Positions 27,488 through 37,569 of a stretch of 64,000 nucleotides of DNA are shown piece by piece. This DNA comes from a bacterium. Its GTDB lineage: Bacteria; Pseudomonadota; Gammaproteobacteria; Burkholderiales; Burkholderiaceae_C. The stretch covers positions 119,914 through 183,913 of the forward strand of contig JAVBXK010000021.1 in NCBI GenBank assembly GCA_030824555.1, written 5' to 3'. How positions within the stretch are numbered: position 1 is the stretch's first letter; the number at the start of each line of letters is the position of its first letter. The notes beneath the pieces were generated by a model. It saw nothing but the letters and a program-made list of their open reading frames with translations, was not told where the DNA came from and did no database searches. The position numbers and the translations under genes are program-made.

Positions 27488-28807
27488 TCAGTGTGCCTGA
27501 TGCGGGCTCAATTCAATGGCGCCGGTTGCCAGTGCGTGCTGAAGGTCGTCCACGCTGTCTTGCAGGCGGCCGATGGCATCTGCCAACCGGGACGCGCTGG
27601 CCCGCTGAACGTGCGTGGGGGGCAACAGGGTGCGGGTAGTGTCGTCCAGCACGGCGCGGTTCAGGCCCATGCCATGGGGTCGGAGCTTGCCTGCCAGTGT
27701 GGTGTAGCGTGTGCGCAGCATCAAACGGGTTTGCTGGTAGGCGTGTTCGGCCAGTTCACGGCGCTGGCGGTAGCTGAACGTGTTGGCCATGTACAACTCG
27801 GCATCGCGGTGATCGGGTTCAATCAGGATGATGGCGGTGTGGGGGTAACTGTGCTCGTACTGTTTCATGCCCAGTTCAAGCCGGGAGTGGATCATGCTGC
27901 GAAACGTCTGGTTCATGACGGCGGGAAACCCCCCATCCACCAGTGACGGAATGGGTTTGCCCGTCGGGCCACCCACGCGCTGCTGTGGGGCGGGTGTCGA
28001 ATCAAACGGCACCAGCGGGTTCAGGCAGAACATGACGTCGGTGCCTTCGTCCAGTGCCACGGTGGCGTGCATGGTTTTCTTCAGTGCCCCGTCCACATAA
28101 AAGCGCCCGTCGATTTCAACGGGGGGAAACAACCCGGGCAACGCGGCGCTGGCCGCAATGGCGCGTGAAATGGGCACGTGGTCCCAGCCTGCGCGGCCGA
28201 ACGGGGCCGCATCGCCGCTGTCGAGGTGGGTGGCCACCAGTGTCAGCCGGCGGGTCAGCTTGCGGAAGTCGTTGGTGCGGCCGGGTTGTGAAAACAGCTT
28301 GGCCAATTGAAGGTGAATTTCTTCGTTGCTGAAAAGGCCCGTGGGCATGGCTGGGGCCAGTTTTTCAAGCGCACCCAGCAACGACTTGTTGCCCGATGTC
28401 CAGGCCCAGAGCGATGCCATGCCCAGCCCGGGCAGTTGGCACAGGCGTTGCGCGATTTCGGCATAGGCTGGGCGCATGAGCCAGGCGGGGTCGAACACGT
28501 CACCGTTGCCCGACTGGCTTTGTATGAACAGTTCGCACAGTTCACGGGGTGTCATGCCATTGGCCAGCCCGGCCGCAATGAAGCCCCCAGCCGACACGCC
28601 AACATAGTGGTTGCATTCGACGAGTCTGGCGCCTTCCAGCACCTCGTCCAGCGCGCACAATGCGCCAATTTCATAGATGGCGCCCAGTGGTCCGCCGCCT
28701 GCCAATGCCAGAGCCACTCTGGGGGGGCGCTGGCCCGTGCCCTTGCTGCGGGTTGCTTGCCTGGGCTGTGACGGTGTGTGCATGGTTTGCAGTGTGTGGG
28801 GAAACAT
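27488..28807 (-). CDS. Patatin-like phospholipase
   Basis: This 439-residue patatin-family lipid acyl hydrolase has all the expected elements: the oxyanion loop LALAGGGPLGA, the nucleophile box GVSAGG, and the catalytic Asp in YVDGALKKT. No signal peptide is seen, so it is cytoplasmic and could mobilise storage lipid. Two in-frame starts exist (28807 and 28783). The first has a purine-rich AGAAGG too close to the ATG, so the exact start is uncertain. Confidence 0.85.
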   Translation of the reverse strand: MFPHTLQTMHTPSQPRQATRSKGTGQRPPRVALALAGGGPLGAIYEIGALCALDEVLEGARLVECNHYVGVSAGGFIAAGLANGMTPRELCELFIQSQSGNGDVFDPAWLMRPAYAEIAQRLCQLPGLGMASLWAWTSGNKSLLGALEKLAPAMPTGLFSNEEIHLQLAKLFSQPGRTNDFRKLTRRLTLVATHLDSGDAAPFGRAGWDHVPISRAIAASAALPGLFPPVEIDGRFYVDGALKKTMHATVALDEGTDVMFCLNPLVPFDSTPAPQQRVGGPTGKPIPSLVDGGFPAVMNQTFRSMIHSRLELGMKQYEHSYPHTAIILIEPDHRDAELYMANTFSYRQRRELAEHAYQQTRLMLRTRYTTLAGKLRPHGMGLNRAVLDDTTRTLLPPTHVQRASASRLADAIGRLQDSVDDLQHALATGAIELSPHQAH

Positions 28808-28932
28808 GGCCTTCTGTCATGTTGCGTTGCAGCATGTGTGCCAGATGTGACAAGGCCGCTCGGGTCAAGGCACGGGGGGGCAAGTGCCTTGGCCGGAGCG
28901 GCCCTGGGAGCGGGGCGTCTGCCCCAGGAACA

Positions 28933-29544
28933 TCAGGCTGCGGTGTCGACAGCAGCCTCGGGTGTTTTTTCAATTTTTTGCACAACCTTAATGGCCTTCT
29001 TCACAGGTGTGGCGGATTTTGTTGCTGCAACTTTGGTAGCTGATGCTTTCGCGGGTGCTTTGGGCACCTCAGCCTTGGGTGCTGTTTTTGGCGACACTTT
29101 GGGGGCGGTGGGGGCTGCTTTGGGTTGCAGCTTTTGCACGTTGCGGTTGAGTTCGTCAATGCGTGCAATCAGGGCGTCGATGTCTTGCGCGGTGGGCACG
29201 CCCAGTTTGTTCAGGGTGCGCGACACGCGGTCTTCAAAAATGGTTTCCAGCTTGTCCCATTGGCCACTGGCCTTGGATGTGATGTCGTTGGCCATCGTGC
29301 TCATGCGGCTGGTGGCATCGGCAATGCGCTCTTCGGCAACGGCCTGGGTTTTGCGCTGAATGGACAGGCCTTCCTTGACCAAGCCTTCAAATACTTTGGA
29401 GCCTTCCTGCTGGGCCTTCGAGAAAGCGCCCAAACCAGCCAGCCAGATTTGCTGTGCAGACTCTTTGACCGCACCGGCCAGTGGCGCCGCAGACGCCTCA
29501 GGGGTGGTTTTTTTGGTGGTGGTTTTTTGCAATTTCTTGACCAT
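28933..29544 (-). CDS. PhaI/PhaF-type phasin
   Basis: This is a 203-residue granule-associated protein. The N-terminal phasin domain (about 20-140) contains QIWLAGLGAFSKAQQEGSKVFEGLVKEG, typical of the PhaI/PhaF family, and a heptad-like coiled coil (DIDALIARIDELNRNVQKL). The tail from about 141 is Lys/Ala/Pro-rich like PhaF and may bind DNA. GGAG lies six bases before the start. It coats PHA granules or, in this context, possibly wax-ester inclusions. Confidence 0.85.
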   Translation of the reverse strand: MVKKLQKTTTKKTTPEASAAPLAGAVKESAQQIWLAGLGAFSKAQQEGSKVFEGLVKEGLSIQRKTQAVAEERIADATSRMSTMANDITSKASGQWDKLETIFEDRVSRTLNKLGVPTAQDIDALIARIDELNRNVQKLQPKAAPTAPKVSPKTAPKAEVPKAPAKASATKVAATKSATPVKKAIKVVQKIEKTPEAAVDTAA

Positions 29545-29747
29545 GGGGTTCTCCGAGAGACGGTGGAAAAAGGGTGGATATGAGCCGCATCGAGCGATGC
29601 ACTGACTCTACTGCCGAGGTCATGCCTTGTTTAGATGCCAGCAACTAACTTGCTAGGCAGCGCACCCCATGGTGCCCACGGGTTTGTTCTGAAGCCGGTG
29701 CCTGGCAGGATCGGCAGAATGGGTGGTTTATTTCTGGAGACGCGCAC

Positions 29748-31745
29748 ATGCATTACTTCGTGACAGGAGCCACAGGCTTCATTGGCAAGCGATTGGTCAA
29801 AAAGCTGCTGGAGAAGAAGGGCAGCGCCGTGCATTTCCTGATTCGGCCGGAAAGCGCGGGCAAGCTCGCCGATTTGCACGACTACTGGGGACTGGTGGGC
29901 CCCAAAGCCCAGGCGCGTGCGGTACCGGTGCATGGCGACCTGACTGGCAAGAAGCTGGGCGTGTCAGCCGAAGGCATCAAGGCGCTGAAGGGCCAGATTG
30001 ACCATGTGTACCACCTGGCTGCGGTGTACGACCTGAGCGCCGACGAAGAAAGCCAGATCGCGGTCAACATCGAGGGCACGCGAAGCATGGTCGAGTTTGC
30101 CAAAGCGGTGGAGGCTGGGCATGTGCACCATGTGTCGTCGATTGCGGCGGCAGGTTTGTACGAAGGCGTGTTCCGCGAAGACATGTTCGAGGAAGCAGAG
30201 GGGCTCGATCACCCCTACTTTGCCACCAAGCACGAGAGCGAAAAAATCGTCCGCAAAGAGTGCAAAGTGCCCTGGACGGTGTACCGCCCCGCGATGGTGG
30301 TGGGCGACAGCACCACGGGCGAGATGGACAAGATCGACGGGCCTTACTACTTCTTCAAGCTCATCCAGCGCATGCGGCAAATCCTGCCGCCCTGGATGCC
30401 CAGCGTGGGTCTGGAGGGGGGGCGCATCAACATCGTGCCGGTCGACTTCGTGGTGAACGCGCTGGCGCACATCAGCCACCAGCCGGGCACGGCCAGCCGG
30501 TGCTTCCACCTGGTGGACCCCATGGGTTACCGCGTGGGCGATGTGCTGGATATTTTCAGCCGCGCGGCACACGCGCCGCGCATGAACCTGTTTGTGAACG
30601 CAGCTCTGCTGGGGTTCATTCCCAAAAGCGTGAAGAAGGGCATGATGGCGCTCGCGCCGGTGCGCCGCATCCGCAACGCGGTCATGAAAGACCTGGGGTT
30701 GCCGGAAGACATCCTGACCTTTGTGAACTACCCCACCCGGTTCGACCGACGTGACACCGACGCCATGCTCAAGGGCAGCGGCGTCGAGTGCCCCAACCTG
30801 AAGGACTACGCCTGGAAGCTGTGGGACTACTGGGAACGCAACCTCGACCCCGCGCTGCACATCGACCGCTCGTTGCGTGGCACCGTGGCAGGCAAAGTCG
30901 TGCTGGTCACGGGCGGGTCATCGGGCATCGGGCTGGCTGCTGCGCACAAATTTGCCGAGGCTGGTGCCACCACCCTGATCTGTGGCCGAGACCAGGACAA
31001 GCTGGACGAAGCCTGTGCAGAGGCCAAGGCCAAGGGGTATGCCTTCGTGGCCTATGCAGCGGACATTGCCGACATGGCCGATTGCGACCGTTTCGTGAAG
31101 CAGTTGCTGGCTGAGCATGGTGGGGTGGACTTCCTCATCAACAACGCCGGGCGTTCGATCCGCCGCGCCATCGAAAGCAGCTACGACCGTTTCCACGATT
31201 ACGAGCGCACCATGCAGCTCAACTACTTTGGTTGCCTGCGCGTGACCATGGGTTTGTTGCCTGGCATGGCGGCCAAGCGAAAGGGGCATGTGGTCAACAT
31301 CAGCTCCATCGGTGTGCTGACCAATGCGCCGCGTTTTTCGGCCTACGTGGCCAGCAAAGCGGCGCTGGATGCCTGGACGCGCTGTGCCAGCAGCGAGTTT
31401 GCCGATGTCGGCATCACCTTCACCACCATCAACATGCCATTGGTGCGCACGCCCATGATTGCGCCCACGCAGATTTACAAGAACGTACCCACGTTGTCGC
31501 CAGAAGAGGCGGGTGACCTGATTGCCGAAGCCTGTGTGCACAAACCCGTGCGGATTGCCACGCGCACAGGGGTGCTGGGGCAGGTGTTGCACGCGTTCGT
31601 GCCACGCATTGCGCAAATTGTCATGAACACCAGTTTCCGCATGTTCCCCGATTCGGCGGCCGCCAAAGGTGACAAAGGAGCCAAGCCGCAGCTTTCACCC
31701 GAAGCCGTGGCCATGCAGCAGATGATGCGCGGCATTCATTTTTGA
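29748..31745 (+). CDS. Two-domain fatty acyl-CoA reductase (alcohol-forming, Marinobacter FAR type)
   Basis: This 665-residue protein joins two Rossmann reductases. The N-terminal extended-SDR domain has GATGFIG (7-13) and YFATK as the Tyr-Lys pair. The second classical SDR domain has GGSSGIG (389-395), NNAG and YVASK. Segments such as REDMFEEAEGLDHPY, DGPYYFFKLIQ, IWDYWERNLDP-like WDYWERNLDPAL and SSIGVLTNAPRFSAYVASK closely recall the ~660-residue Marinobacter enzyme that reduces fatty acyl-CoA through aldehyde to alcohol with NADPH. With WS/DGAT in the same island, wax ester synthesis is the natural reading. GGAG precedes the start. Confidence 0.88.
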   Translation: MHYFVTGATGFIGKRLVKKLLEKKGSAVHFLIRPESAGKLADLHDYWGLVGPKAQARAVPVHGDLTGKKLGVSAEGIKALKGQIDHVYHLAAVYDLSADEESQIAVNIEGTRSMVEFAKAVEAGHVHHVSSIAAAGLYEGVFREDMFEEAEGLDHPYFATKHESEKIVRKECKVPWTVYRPAMVVGDSTTGEMDKIDGPYYFFKLIQRMRQILPPWMPSVGLEGGRINIVPVDFVVNALAHISHQPGTASRCFHLVDPMGYRVGDVLDIFSRAAHAPRMNLFVNAALLGFIPKSVKKGMMALAPVRRIRNAVMKDLGLPEDILTFVNYPTRFDRRDTDAMLKGSGVECPNLKDYAWKLWDYWERNLDPALHIDRSLRGTVAGKVVLVTGGSSGIGLAAAHKFAEAGATTLICGRDQDKLDEACAEAKAKGYAFVAYAADIADMADCDRFVKQLLAEHGGVDFLINNAGRSIRRAIESSYDRFHDYERTMQLNYFGCLRVTMGLLPGMAAKRKGHVVNISSIGVLTNAPRFSAYVASKAALDAWTRCASSEFADVGITFTTINMPLVRTPMIAPTQIYKNVPTLSPEEAGDLIAEACVHKPVRIATRTGVLGQVLHAFVPRIAQIVMNTSFRMFPDSAAAKGDKGAKPQLSPEAVAMQQMMRGIHF

Positions 31746-31762
31746 CCTGGGGGAATCCATTG

Positions 31763-31789
31763 GCGCACCGGGTATCCGGTGCGCTCTTT
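31763..31789 (+). terminator. Terminator-like hairpin after the acyl-CoA reductase gene
   Basis: GCGCACCGG, loop GTAT and CCGGTGCGC form a perfect 9-bp stem, followed by TCTTT. It lies 18 bases past the stop and separates the lipid island from the rfb operon. Confidence 0.65.
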
Positions 31790-31926
31790 GTGCTGGGTGA
31801 CACATGTCGCAACAAGGTCGTCATCGGCCTTGACCGGATGCCGGAGATAATCAAGGGTTTCCCCGCTGGGTGTGGTCACCCAGTTGTAGACAACCGGGTA
31901 GAGCCGGTCCACCCCACACAAGCATC

Positions 31927-33030
31927 ATGATCCTCGTCACAGGCGGCGCCGGCTTCATCGGCGGCAACTTCGTACTCGACTGGCTGGCCCAATCGGGCGA
32001 ACCCATTGTCAACGTCGACAAACTCACCTACGCAGGCAACCTCGAAACCCTGGCCAGCCTGAACGGCAACCCCGGCCACATCTTCGTACAGGCCGACATC
32101 GGTGACCGCACCGTGCTGGACGCGCTGCTGGCCCAGCACAAACCCCGCGCCGTCGTCAACTTCGCAGCCGAAAGCCATGTAGACCGCAGCATCCACGGTC
32201 CGGAAGATTTCATCCAGACCAATGTCATGGGGACTTTCAGGCTTTTGGAGGCCGTCAGGCAATATTGGTCTGCATTGGCAGCTCCTGAAAAAGAAGCGTT
32301 TCGTTTCCTGCACGTCAGCACCGACGAGGTGTATGGCAGCCTGTCCAAAACCGACCCTGCGTTTGCCGAGACGAACCGTTACGAGCCCAACAGCCCGTAT
32401 TCGGCCAGCAAGGCCGCCAGCGATCACCTCGTGCGGGCCTGGCATCACACCTACGGCCTGCCGGTGGTCACCACCAACTGCAGCAACAACTACGGCCCCT
32501 ACCACTTCCCCGAGAAGTTGATTCCCCTCATGATCGTCAACGCCCTGGCAGGCAAACCCCTGCCCGTGTATGGCGACGGCATGCAGATCCGAGACTGGCT
32601 CTACGTCAAAGACCACTGCAGCGCCATCCGCCGCGTGCTCGAAGCAGGCTCCTTGGGTGACACCTACAACGTCGGCGGCTGGAACGAAAAACCCAACATC
32701 GAGATCGTCAACACCGTGTGTGCGCTGCTCGACGAGCTTCGCCCCAAAGCCGACGGCGGCAGCTACGCAAGCCAAATCACCTACGTCACAGACCGCCCAG
32801 GCCACGACCGCCGCTACGCCATCGATGCCCGCAAGCTCGAACGCGAACTGGGTTGGAAACCGGCTGAAACGTTCGAGTCCGGCATCCGCAAAACCGTGCA
32901 GTGGTATCTGGACAACTCCGATTGGGTGGCCAACGTGCAAAGCGGTGCTTACCGCGACTGGGTGGGCAAGCAATATGGGGCCACTGCCCATGCCGCCGAC
33001 GCAACGACAGGTCAGCAGGTGAGCGCATGA
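31927..33030 (+). CDS. rfbB: dTDP-glucose 4,6-dehydratase
   Basis: This 367-residue NAD-dependent dehydratase makes dTDP-4-keto-6-deoxyglucose, the second step of dTDP-L-rhamnose synthesis. The nucleotide motif [10 protein letters not shown] begins at residue 5, the catalytic Tyr158 and Lys162 lie in YSASK, and STDEVYGSL carries the Thr/Asp/Glu acid-base residues. I start at the Met of [10 protein letters not shown]; the frame is open further upstream without support. First gene of rfbBDAC and probably of the whole 15-kb run. Confidence 0.95.
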   Translation: MILVTGGAGFIGGNFVLDWLAQSGEPIVNVDKLTYAGNLETLASLNGNPGHIFVQADIGDRTVLDALLAQHKPRAVVNFAAESHVDRSIHGPEDFIQTNVMGTFRLLEAVRQYWSALAAPEKEAFRFLHVSTDEVYGSLSKTDPAFAETNRYEPNSPYSASKAASDHLVRAWHHTYGLPVVTTNCSNNYGPYHFPEKLIPLMIVNALAGKPLPVYGDGMQIRDWLYVKDHCSAIRRVLEAGSLGDTYNVGGWNEKPNIEIVNTVCALLDELRPKADGGSYASQITYVTDRPGHDRRYAIDARKLERELGWKPAETFESGIRKTVQWYLDNSDWVANVQSGAYRDWVGKQYGATAHAADATTGQQVSA

Positions 33031-33923
33031 ACATCCTGCTCTTCGGCAAAGGTGGCCAGGTTGGTTGGGAGCTGCAACGCAGCCTGTCCTTGCTGGGCAA
33101 CGTCACGGCGCTTGACCATGACAGCGCCGACCATTGCGGCGACTTCGCCAACCCCGCTGGCATAGGCGATGCGGTGCGCGCTTTGCGCCCGGACGTCATC
33201 GTCAATGCGGCGGCCCACACCGCCGTCGACAAAGCCGAGGCCGAGCCCGACTTCGCCCGCACGCTCAACGCCACCACACCAGGCGTGCTCGCACTGGAAG
33301 CCGCCAAACTGGGCGCATGGCTGGTGCACTACAGCACCGACTACGTGTTCAACGGCGGTGGTACACAACCCTGGGCAGAAACCGATGCCACCGGTCCACT
33401 GAGTGTGTACGGCCAAACCAAGCTGGAAGGCGAGCAGGCCATTGCAGCCAGCAGTTGCCAGCACCTCATCTTGCGCACCAGCTGGGTGTATGCCGCGCGC
33501 GGTGGCAACTTTGCCAAAACCATGCTCAAGCTGGCCCAGGAGCGTGAGCGCCTGACGGTCATTGACGACCAATGGGGCGCGCCCACGGGTGCCGACCTGC
33601 TGGCAGACGTCACAGCTCACGCCATTCGTCACCTGCAGCAACGCCCGCAAGACGGCGGGCTCTACCACTGCGTGGCCGGTGGAGAGACCAATTGGCACGC
33701 CTATGCCAGCCACGTCATTCAGGTGGCCCAGCGCCTCAACCCGGCATTGGTCATCAAAGCCGCCGACATCGCACCCGTGCCCAGCAGCGCCTTTGTCACA
33801 GCCGCCAAGCGACCGCACAACTCGCGCCTGAACACCACCAAGCTGCAGACCACCTTCGGGCTCACGCTGCCAAACTGGCAGCAAGGCGTGAACCGCATGG
33901 TGGCCGAAATCCTGCCCGCCTGA
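33027..33923 (+). CDS. rfbD: dTDP-4-dehydrorhamnose reductase
   Basis: This 298-residue SDR-like reductase performs the last step to dTDP-L-rhamnose. [10 protein letters not shown] is the nucleotide-binding loop; STDYVFNG and YGQTKLEGE give the catalytic residues. ATG overlaps the rfbB stop by four bases. Confidence 0.95.
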   Translation: MNILLFGKGGQVGWELQRSLSLLGNVTALDHDSADHCGDFANPAGIGDAVRALRPDVIVNAAAHTAVDKAEAEPDFARTLNATTPGVLALEAAKLGAWLVHYSTDYVFNGGGTQPWAETDATGPLSVYGQTKLEGEQAIAASSCQHLILRTSWVYAARGGNFAKTMLKLAQERERLTVIDDQWGAPTGADLLADVTAHAIRHLQQRPQDGGLYHCVAGGETNWHAYASHVIQVAQRLNPALVIKAADIAPVPSSAFVTAAKRPHNSRLNTTKLQTTFGLTLPNWQQGVNRMVAEILPA

Positions 33924-33957
33924 CCAGCGCACATCACGCACAGGGACAAGAAAGAAC

Positions 33958-34857
33958 ATGACCACACCTACCACCCGCCGCAAAGGCATCATCCTTGCTG
34001 GCGGCTCAGGCACACGCCTGCACCCAGCCACACTCGCCATCAGCAAACAACTGCTGCCGGTGTACGACAAGCCCATGATTTACTACCCGCTCAGCACCCT
34101 CATGCTGGCGGGCATCCGCGACGTGCTCATCATCAGCACCCCGCAAGACACCCCGCGCTTCCAGCAACTGCTGGGCGACGGCAGCCAGTGGGGCATGAAC
34201 CTCAGCTACGCCATTCAGCCCAGCCCGGATGGTTTGGCACAAGCCTTCATCATTGGCGAACAGTTCATTGGCAACGACCCCAGCGCATTGGTGCTGGGCG
34301 ACAACATCTTTTACGGCCACGATCTGCACACCTTGCTGTCCGATGCCGACTGCCAAGCCCATGGCGCAACGGTGTTTGCCTACCATGTGCATGATCCCGA
34401 GCGCTACGGTGTGGTCGCTTTCGACAAAACTGGCAAAGCCACCAGCATCGAAGAAAAACCAGCCCAACCCCAAAGCAACTTTGCGGTCACGGGTCTGTAC
34501 TTTTACGACAACCAAGTGGTGGACATCGCCAAAGCCGTCAAACCCAGCGCCCGGGGCGAACTGGAAATCACCACCGTCAACCAGGCTTACCTGGAAAGCC
34601 AGCAACTCACCGTGCAAATCATGCAGCGTGGCTATGCTTGGCTGGACACCGGCACGCACGACAGCTTGCTGGAAGCCGGGCAATTCATCGCCACGCTGGA
34701 AAAGCGCCAGGGTCTGAAGATTGCGTGCGTGGAAGAAATTGCGTGGCGCAACGGTTTCATCGGCAGCGACCAGTTCGAAGCGCTTGCCAAACCACTTGCA
34801 AAAAGCGGCTACGGACAATACATGCTGCGGTTGTTGAAAGAGGCGCACACATCATGA
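33958..34857 (+). CDS. rfbA: Glucose-1-phosphate thymidylyltransferase
   Basis: This 299-residue nucleotidyltransferase makes dTDP-glucose from dTTP and glucose-1-phosphate. [34 protein letters not shown] and [12 protein letters not shown] are diagnostic. It starts 34 bases after rfbD with a weak AAGAAAG purine stretch upstream. Confidence 0.95.
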   Translation: MTTPTTRRKGIILAGGSGTRLHPATLAISKQLLPVYDKPMIYYPLSTLMLAGIRDVLIISTPQDTPRFQQLLGDGSQWGMNLSYAIQPSPDGLAQAFIIGEQFIGNDPSALVLGDNIFYGHDLHTLLSDADCQAHGATVFAYHVHDPERYGVVAFDKTGKATSIEEKPAQPQSNFAVTGLYFYDNQVVDIAKAVKPSARGELEITTVNQAYLESQQLTVQIMQRGYAWLDTGTHDSLLEAGQFIATLEKRQGLKIACVEEIAWRNGFIGSDQFEALAKPLAKSGYGQYMLRLLKEAHTS

Positions 34858-35414
34858 ATGTGGTCAAAACCGATATCGAAGGGCTGCTGATTCTGGAGCC
34901 CAAAGTCTTTGGTGATGCAAGGGGCTTTTTTTATGAAAGCTTCAACCAGCAGGTATTCAACGCGGCAACTGGACTGGATGTGCAATTTGTGCAAGACAAT
35001 CACAGCCGTTCGGCACAAGGTGTGTTGCGCGGGCTGCACTACCAATTGCCACCTTTTGCGCAAGGCAAATTGGTGCGATGCGTGCGCGGTGCCGTGTTCG
35101 ACGTGGCGGTGGACATCCGTGCCGGTTCTCCCACCTTCGGTCAATGGGTGGGCGTGGAACTGAGCGAAGACAACAACCGTCAGTTCTGGATTCCACCGGG
35201 GTTTGCGCACGGGTTTGTCACGCTGACCGAATCGGCTGATTTTTTGTACAAAACCACAGCGTATTACGCACCGACACACGATCGAAGCATTCTTTGGTCA
35301 GACACGGACATCGGCATACAGTGGCCAGATCTGGCTGGCGCGCCGCAACTTTCTGGTAAAGACGCAGCGGCCAAGCCATTGGCCTCGGCTGACGTTTTTC
35401 CGCCTGCTGTCTGA
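34854..35414 (+). CDS. rfbC: dTDP-4-dehydrorhamnose 3,5-epimerase
   Basis: This 186-residue cupin epimerase inverts C3 and C5. [20 protein letters not shown] contains the catalytic His, and [14 protein letters not shown] and [14 protein letters not shown] are family marks. Start ATG overlaps the rfbA stop by four bases; the region upstream in the same frame belongs to rfbA. Confidence 0.95.
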   Translation: MNVVKTDIEGLLILEPKVFGDARGFFYESFNQQVFNAATGLDVQFVQDNHSRSAQGVLRGLHYQLPPFAQGKLVRCVRGAVFDVAVDIRAGSPTFGQWVGVELSEDNNRQFWIPPGFAHGFVTLTESADFLYKTTAYYAPTHDRSILWSDTDIGIQWPDLAGAPQLSGKDAAAKPLASADVFPPAV

Positions 35415-35418
35415 CGTT

Positions 35419-36570
35419 GTGAGTCAACCCCTGGCGTCAACAGACCGTCCCTACCGCATGGCCATTTTGGGCTGCCGCGGCATACCTGCGCGCTATGGCG
35501 GTTTCGAAACGTTTGCAGACCACCTGTCTCGCGGTCTGGTCGCGACGGGTGTCGATGTGACGGTTTACGCAGAGGGTGATGGGCCAGACATTTTTTATGA
35601 CGGCGTGCGTGTGCGGTACGTCAAACCGTTGAATATCGGTCCGGCAAGTGTCATTGCCTACGATGTCCAGTGCCTGTGGCATGCCCGTCAATCGTTTGAC
35701 GTGGTTTACATGCTGGGCTACGGCGCTGCGTGGGCATGTGTGTTACCGCGGTTGTGGGGGACACGCGTCTGGATGAACATGGATGGCCTGGAGTGGGCTC
35801 GCTCCAAGTGGCACCCCATTGTCAGGGCTTATCTGCGCTGGATGGAATGGGTCATGTCTGCCGTTTCGGATCATGTGTTGGCAGACGCTGAGGCCATCAA
35901 GGTCCACTATGACAACCGATACCCATCGGGTGCACCGTGTACCTTCATCCCATATGGCGCGCACGGTGTGAGTCCAGACAGGGTGGCCGAGCGCTTGGCT
36001 CGCCTGGATCTGACGGTTGACGGCTATTTTTTGATCGTGGCCAGGATGGAGCCTGAGAACCACATCCTCGAGATCATCGAAGCTCATCAGCAATGGGGTG
36101 GGCCGTACCCACTGGTGGTTGTGGGCGATCACACCTGCCACAACGACTATTGTCGGCGGCTCAGACAATGTGATGCCCCATCGGTACGGTTCCTGGGGAG
36201 CATCTATGACCCTGCTGAGTTGGCCGCGTTGCGCGGCGGCGCGCTTGCATACATTCACGGCCATTCGGTTGGTGGGACCAATCCGTCATTGCTCGAAGCG
36301 ATGTGGTTTGGCAGCGTTGTCATTGCACACGACAACGCATTCAACCGCGAGGTCCTGGGTGACAGCGGGTTGTTTTTCGATTCGCCCCGTTCATTGGTCA
36401 CCACGCTCCAGGACGTTCATGACATGGACGTGGCATCCAGAACACGGCTGAAGGCCTCCACACAAGCGGTGGTCAACCAAAAATACCAGTGGACGAAAGT
36501 GGTCAACGACTATCTGTCACTGCTGGTCAATGATGTGGCCCGCAGCCCTTCGCGAACGGCATCAGCATGA
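35419..36570 (+). CDS. Glycosyltransferase, DUF1972 N-terminus (rhamnosyltransferase type)
   Basis: This 383-residue GT-B enzyme has the DUF1972 N-terminal region (ILGCRGIPARYGGFETFADHLSRGL) found in rhamnosyl- and related transferases, and a GT4-like C-terminal half with the acidic donor-site motif around SVGGTNPSLLEAMWFG. It starts with GTG at 35419, four bases past rfbC, with no obvious ribosome binding site. Placed directly after the rhamnose genes, it likely adds rhamnose to, or next to rhamnose in, a surface glycan. Confidence 0.82.
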   Translation: MSQPLASTDRPYRMAILGCRGIPARYGGFETFADHLSRGLVATGVDVTVYAEGDGPDIFYDGVRVRYVKPLNIGPASVIAYDVQCLWHARQSFDVVYMLGYGAAWACVLPRLWGTRVWMNMDGLEWARSKWHPIVRAYLRWMEWVMSAVSDHVLADAEAIKVHYDNRYPSGAPCTFIPYGAHGVSPDRVAERLARLDLTVDGYFLIVARMEPENHILEIIEAHQQWGGPYPLVVVGDHTCHNDYCRRLRQCDAPSVRFLGSIYDPAELAALRGGALAYIHGHSVGGTNPSLLEAMWFGSVVIAHDNAFNREVLGDSGLFFDSPRSLVTTLQDVHDMDVASRTRLKASTQAVVNQKYQWTKVVNDYLSLLVNDVARSPSRTASA

Positions 36571-37511
36571 GCTTGTTCGACACAATGGCGGAGGTGCCTG
36601 ATACGGCTTCGCCAGCAGGTTCAACTGTTGCGGCCGATATCGTTGCCGTGGTGGTGACCTACAACCCGGATCTGTTGACGCTCAGGTCTCAAACCAGCAG
36701 CCTGCGTGAGCAGTTCGTCAGGATACTGTGGGTGGACAACGGGTCCAGTCTTGCATTGGACGGACTGGCGGCAGAACTGGGTGTTGAATTGCTGAAACTG
36801 GGCGTGAACGAAGGGGTCGCCGCAGCCCAAAATGCGGGTGTCAAGATGGCCCACGAACAAGGCGCGTCCTTCGTGATGCTGATGGACCACGACAGCGTCC
36901 CCGGGCCGTGCATGGTGCAGCGTTTGCGCGCTGTGATGATTGCCCATCCGGATGTGGCCGCTGTCGGACCGTATTACACCGACCCCCGCAGCGATGAGCC
37001 CTCGCATCCGTTTGTTTGGATAGACGGCCTGCGGTTGCGCCGTCTGGCGCGCCCTGCAGACGGGGCCAGCAGTTCGGAGGTGGACCACCTGATTGCCTCC
37101 GGGTGCCTGATCCGTGCGACAGCATGGTGTGATGTCGGTCCCATGCTGACCCCCATGTTCATAGACTTCGTCGACGTGGAGTGGTGCCTGAGAGCGAGGT
37201 CCAAAGGGTGGCATTTGCACGGTGTCTGGGATGCGCACATGTTCCATACCATCGGGCATGCGGTGGTGCGCAGAATGGGAAAGAATTTCAGAGTTCATTC
37301 GCCCACGCGTCATTATTTTCATGTTCGCAACGGCGTATTTCTTTATCGCCAGAACTGGATTGCCATGAATTGGCGGTTGGTTTCTTTCTGGCGAATGGTG
37401 TTGAAAACAGGTTTCTACCTGGTGTTTTCACACAGCAGACTTGCTTACGTTCGATCGACGTTGCGTGGCATTGTCGATGGTGTGCAATTCAATCCTGTGA
37501 ACCAGGCATGA
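36567..37511 (+). CDS. GT2 family rhamnosyltransferase (RfbF-like)
   Basis: This 314-residue GT-A enzyme has VAVVVTYNPD near the N-terminus, WVDNGSS, GVNEGVAAAQNAG and the metal-binding acidic motif in MLMDHDS, all typical of RfbF/RhlC-like rhamnosyltransferases. A late DFVDVEWCLRARSKGW segment also fits. Start ATG overlaps the preceding stop by four bases. It is the last sugar gene before the secretion genes. Confidence 0.85.
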   Translation: MSLFDTMAEVPDTASPAGSTVAADIVAVVVTYNPDLLTLRSQTSSLREQFVRILWVDNGSSLALDGLAAELGVELLKLGVNEGVAAAQNAGVKMAHEQGASFVMLMDHDSVPGPCMVQRLRAVMIAHPDVAAVGPYYTDPRSDEPSHPFVWIDGLRLRRLARPADGASSSEVDHLIASGCLIRATAWCDVGPMLTPMFIDFVDVEWCLRARSKGWHLHGVWDAHMFHTIGHAVVRRMGKNFRVHSPTRHYFHVRNGVFLYRQNWIAMNWRLVSFWRMVLKTGFYLVFSHSRLAYVRSTLRGIVDGVQFNPVNQA

Positions 37512-37569
37512 CGGATGAGCGTGTTGATTTTGTGGGCTTTCTTTGCGTGGCCGAGTGATTGGATGTGGT

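Noticed and set aside
31870..31926. Longer start for rfbB
   Set aside because: The extra 19 residues have no match to the family, which begins at the Rossmann motif a few residues after the Met at 31927.
34638..34853. Longer start for rfbC
   Set aside because: The upstream frame is the antiphase reading of rfbA; the epimerase begins at the ATGA overlap.
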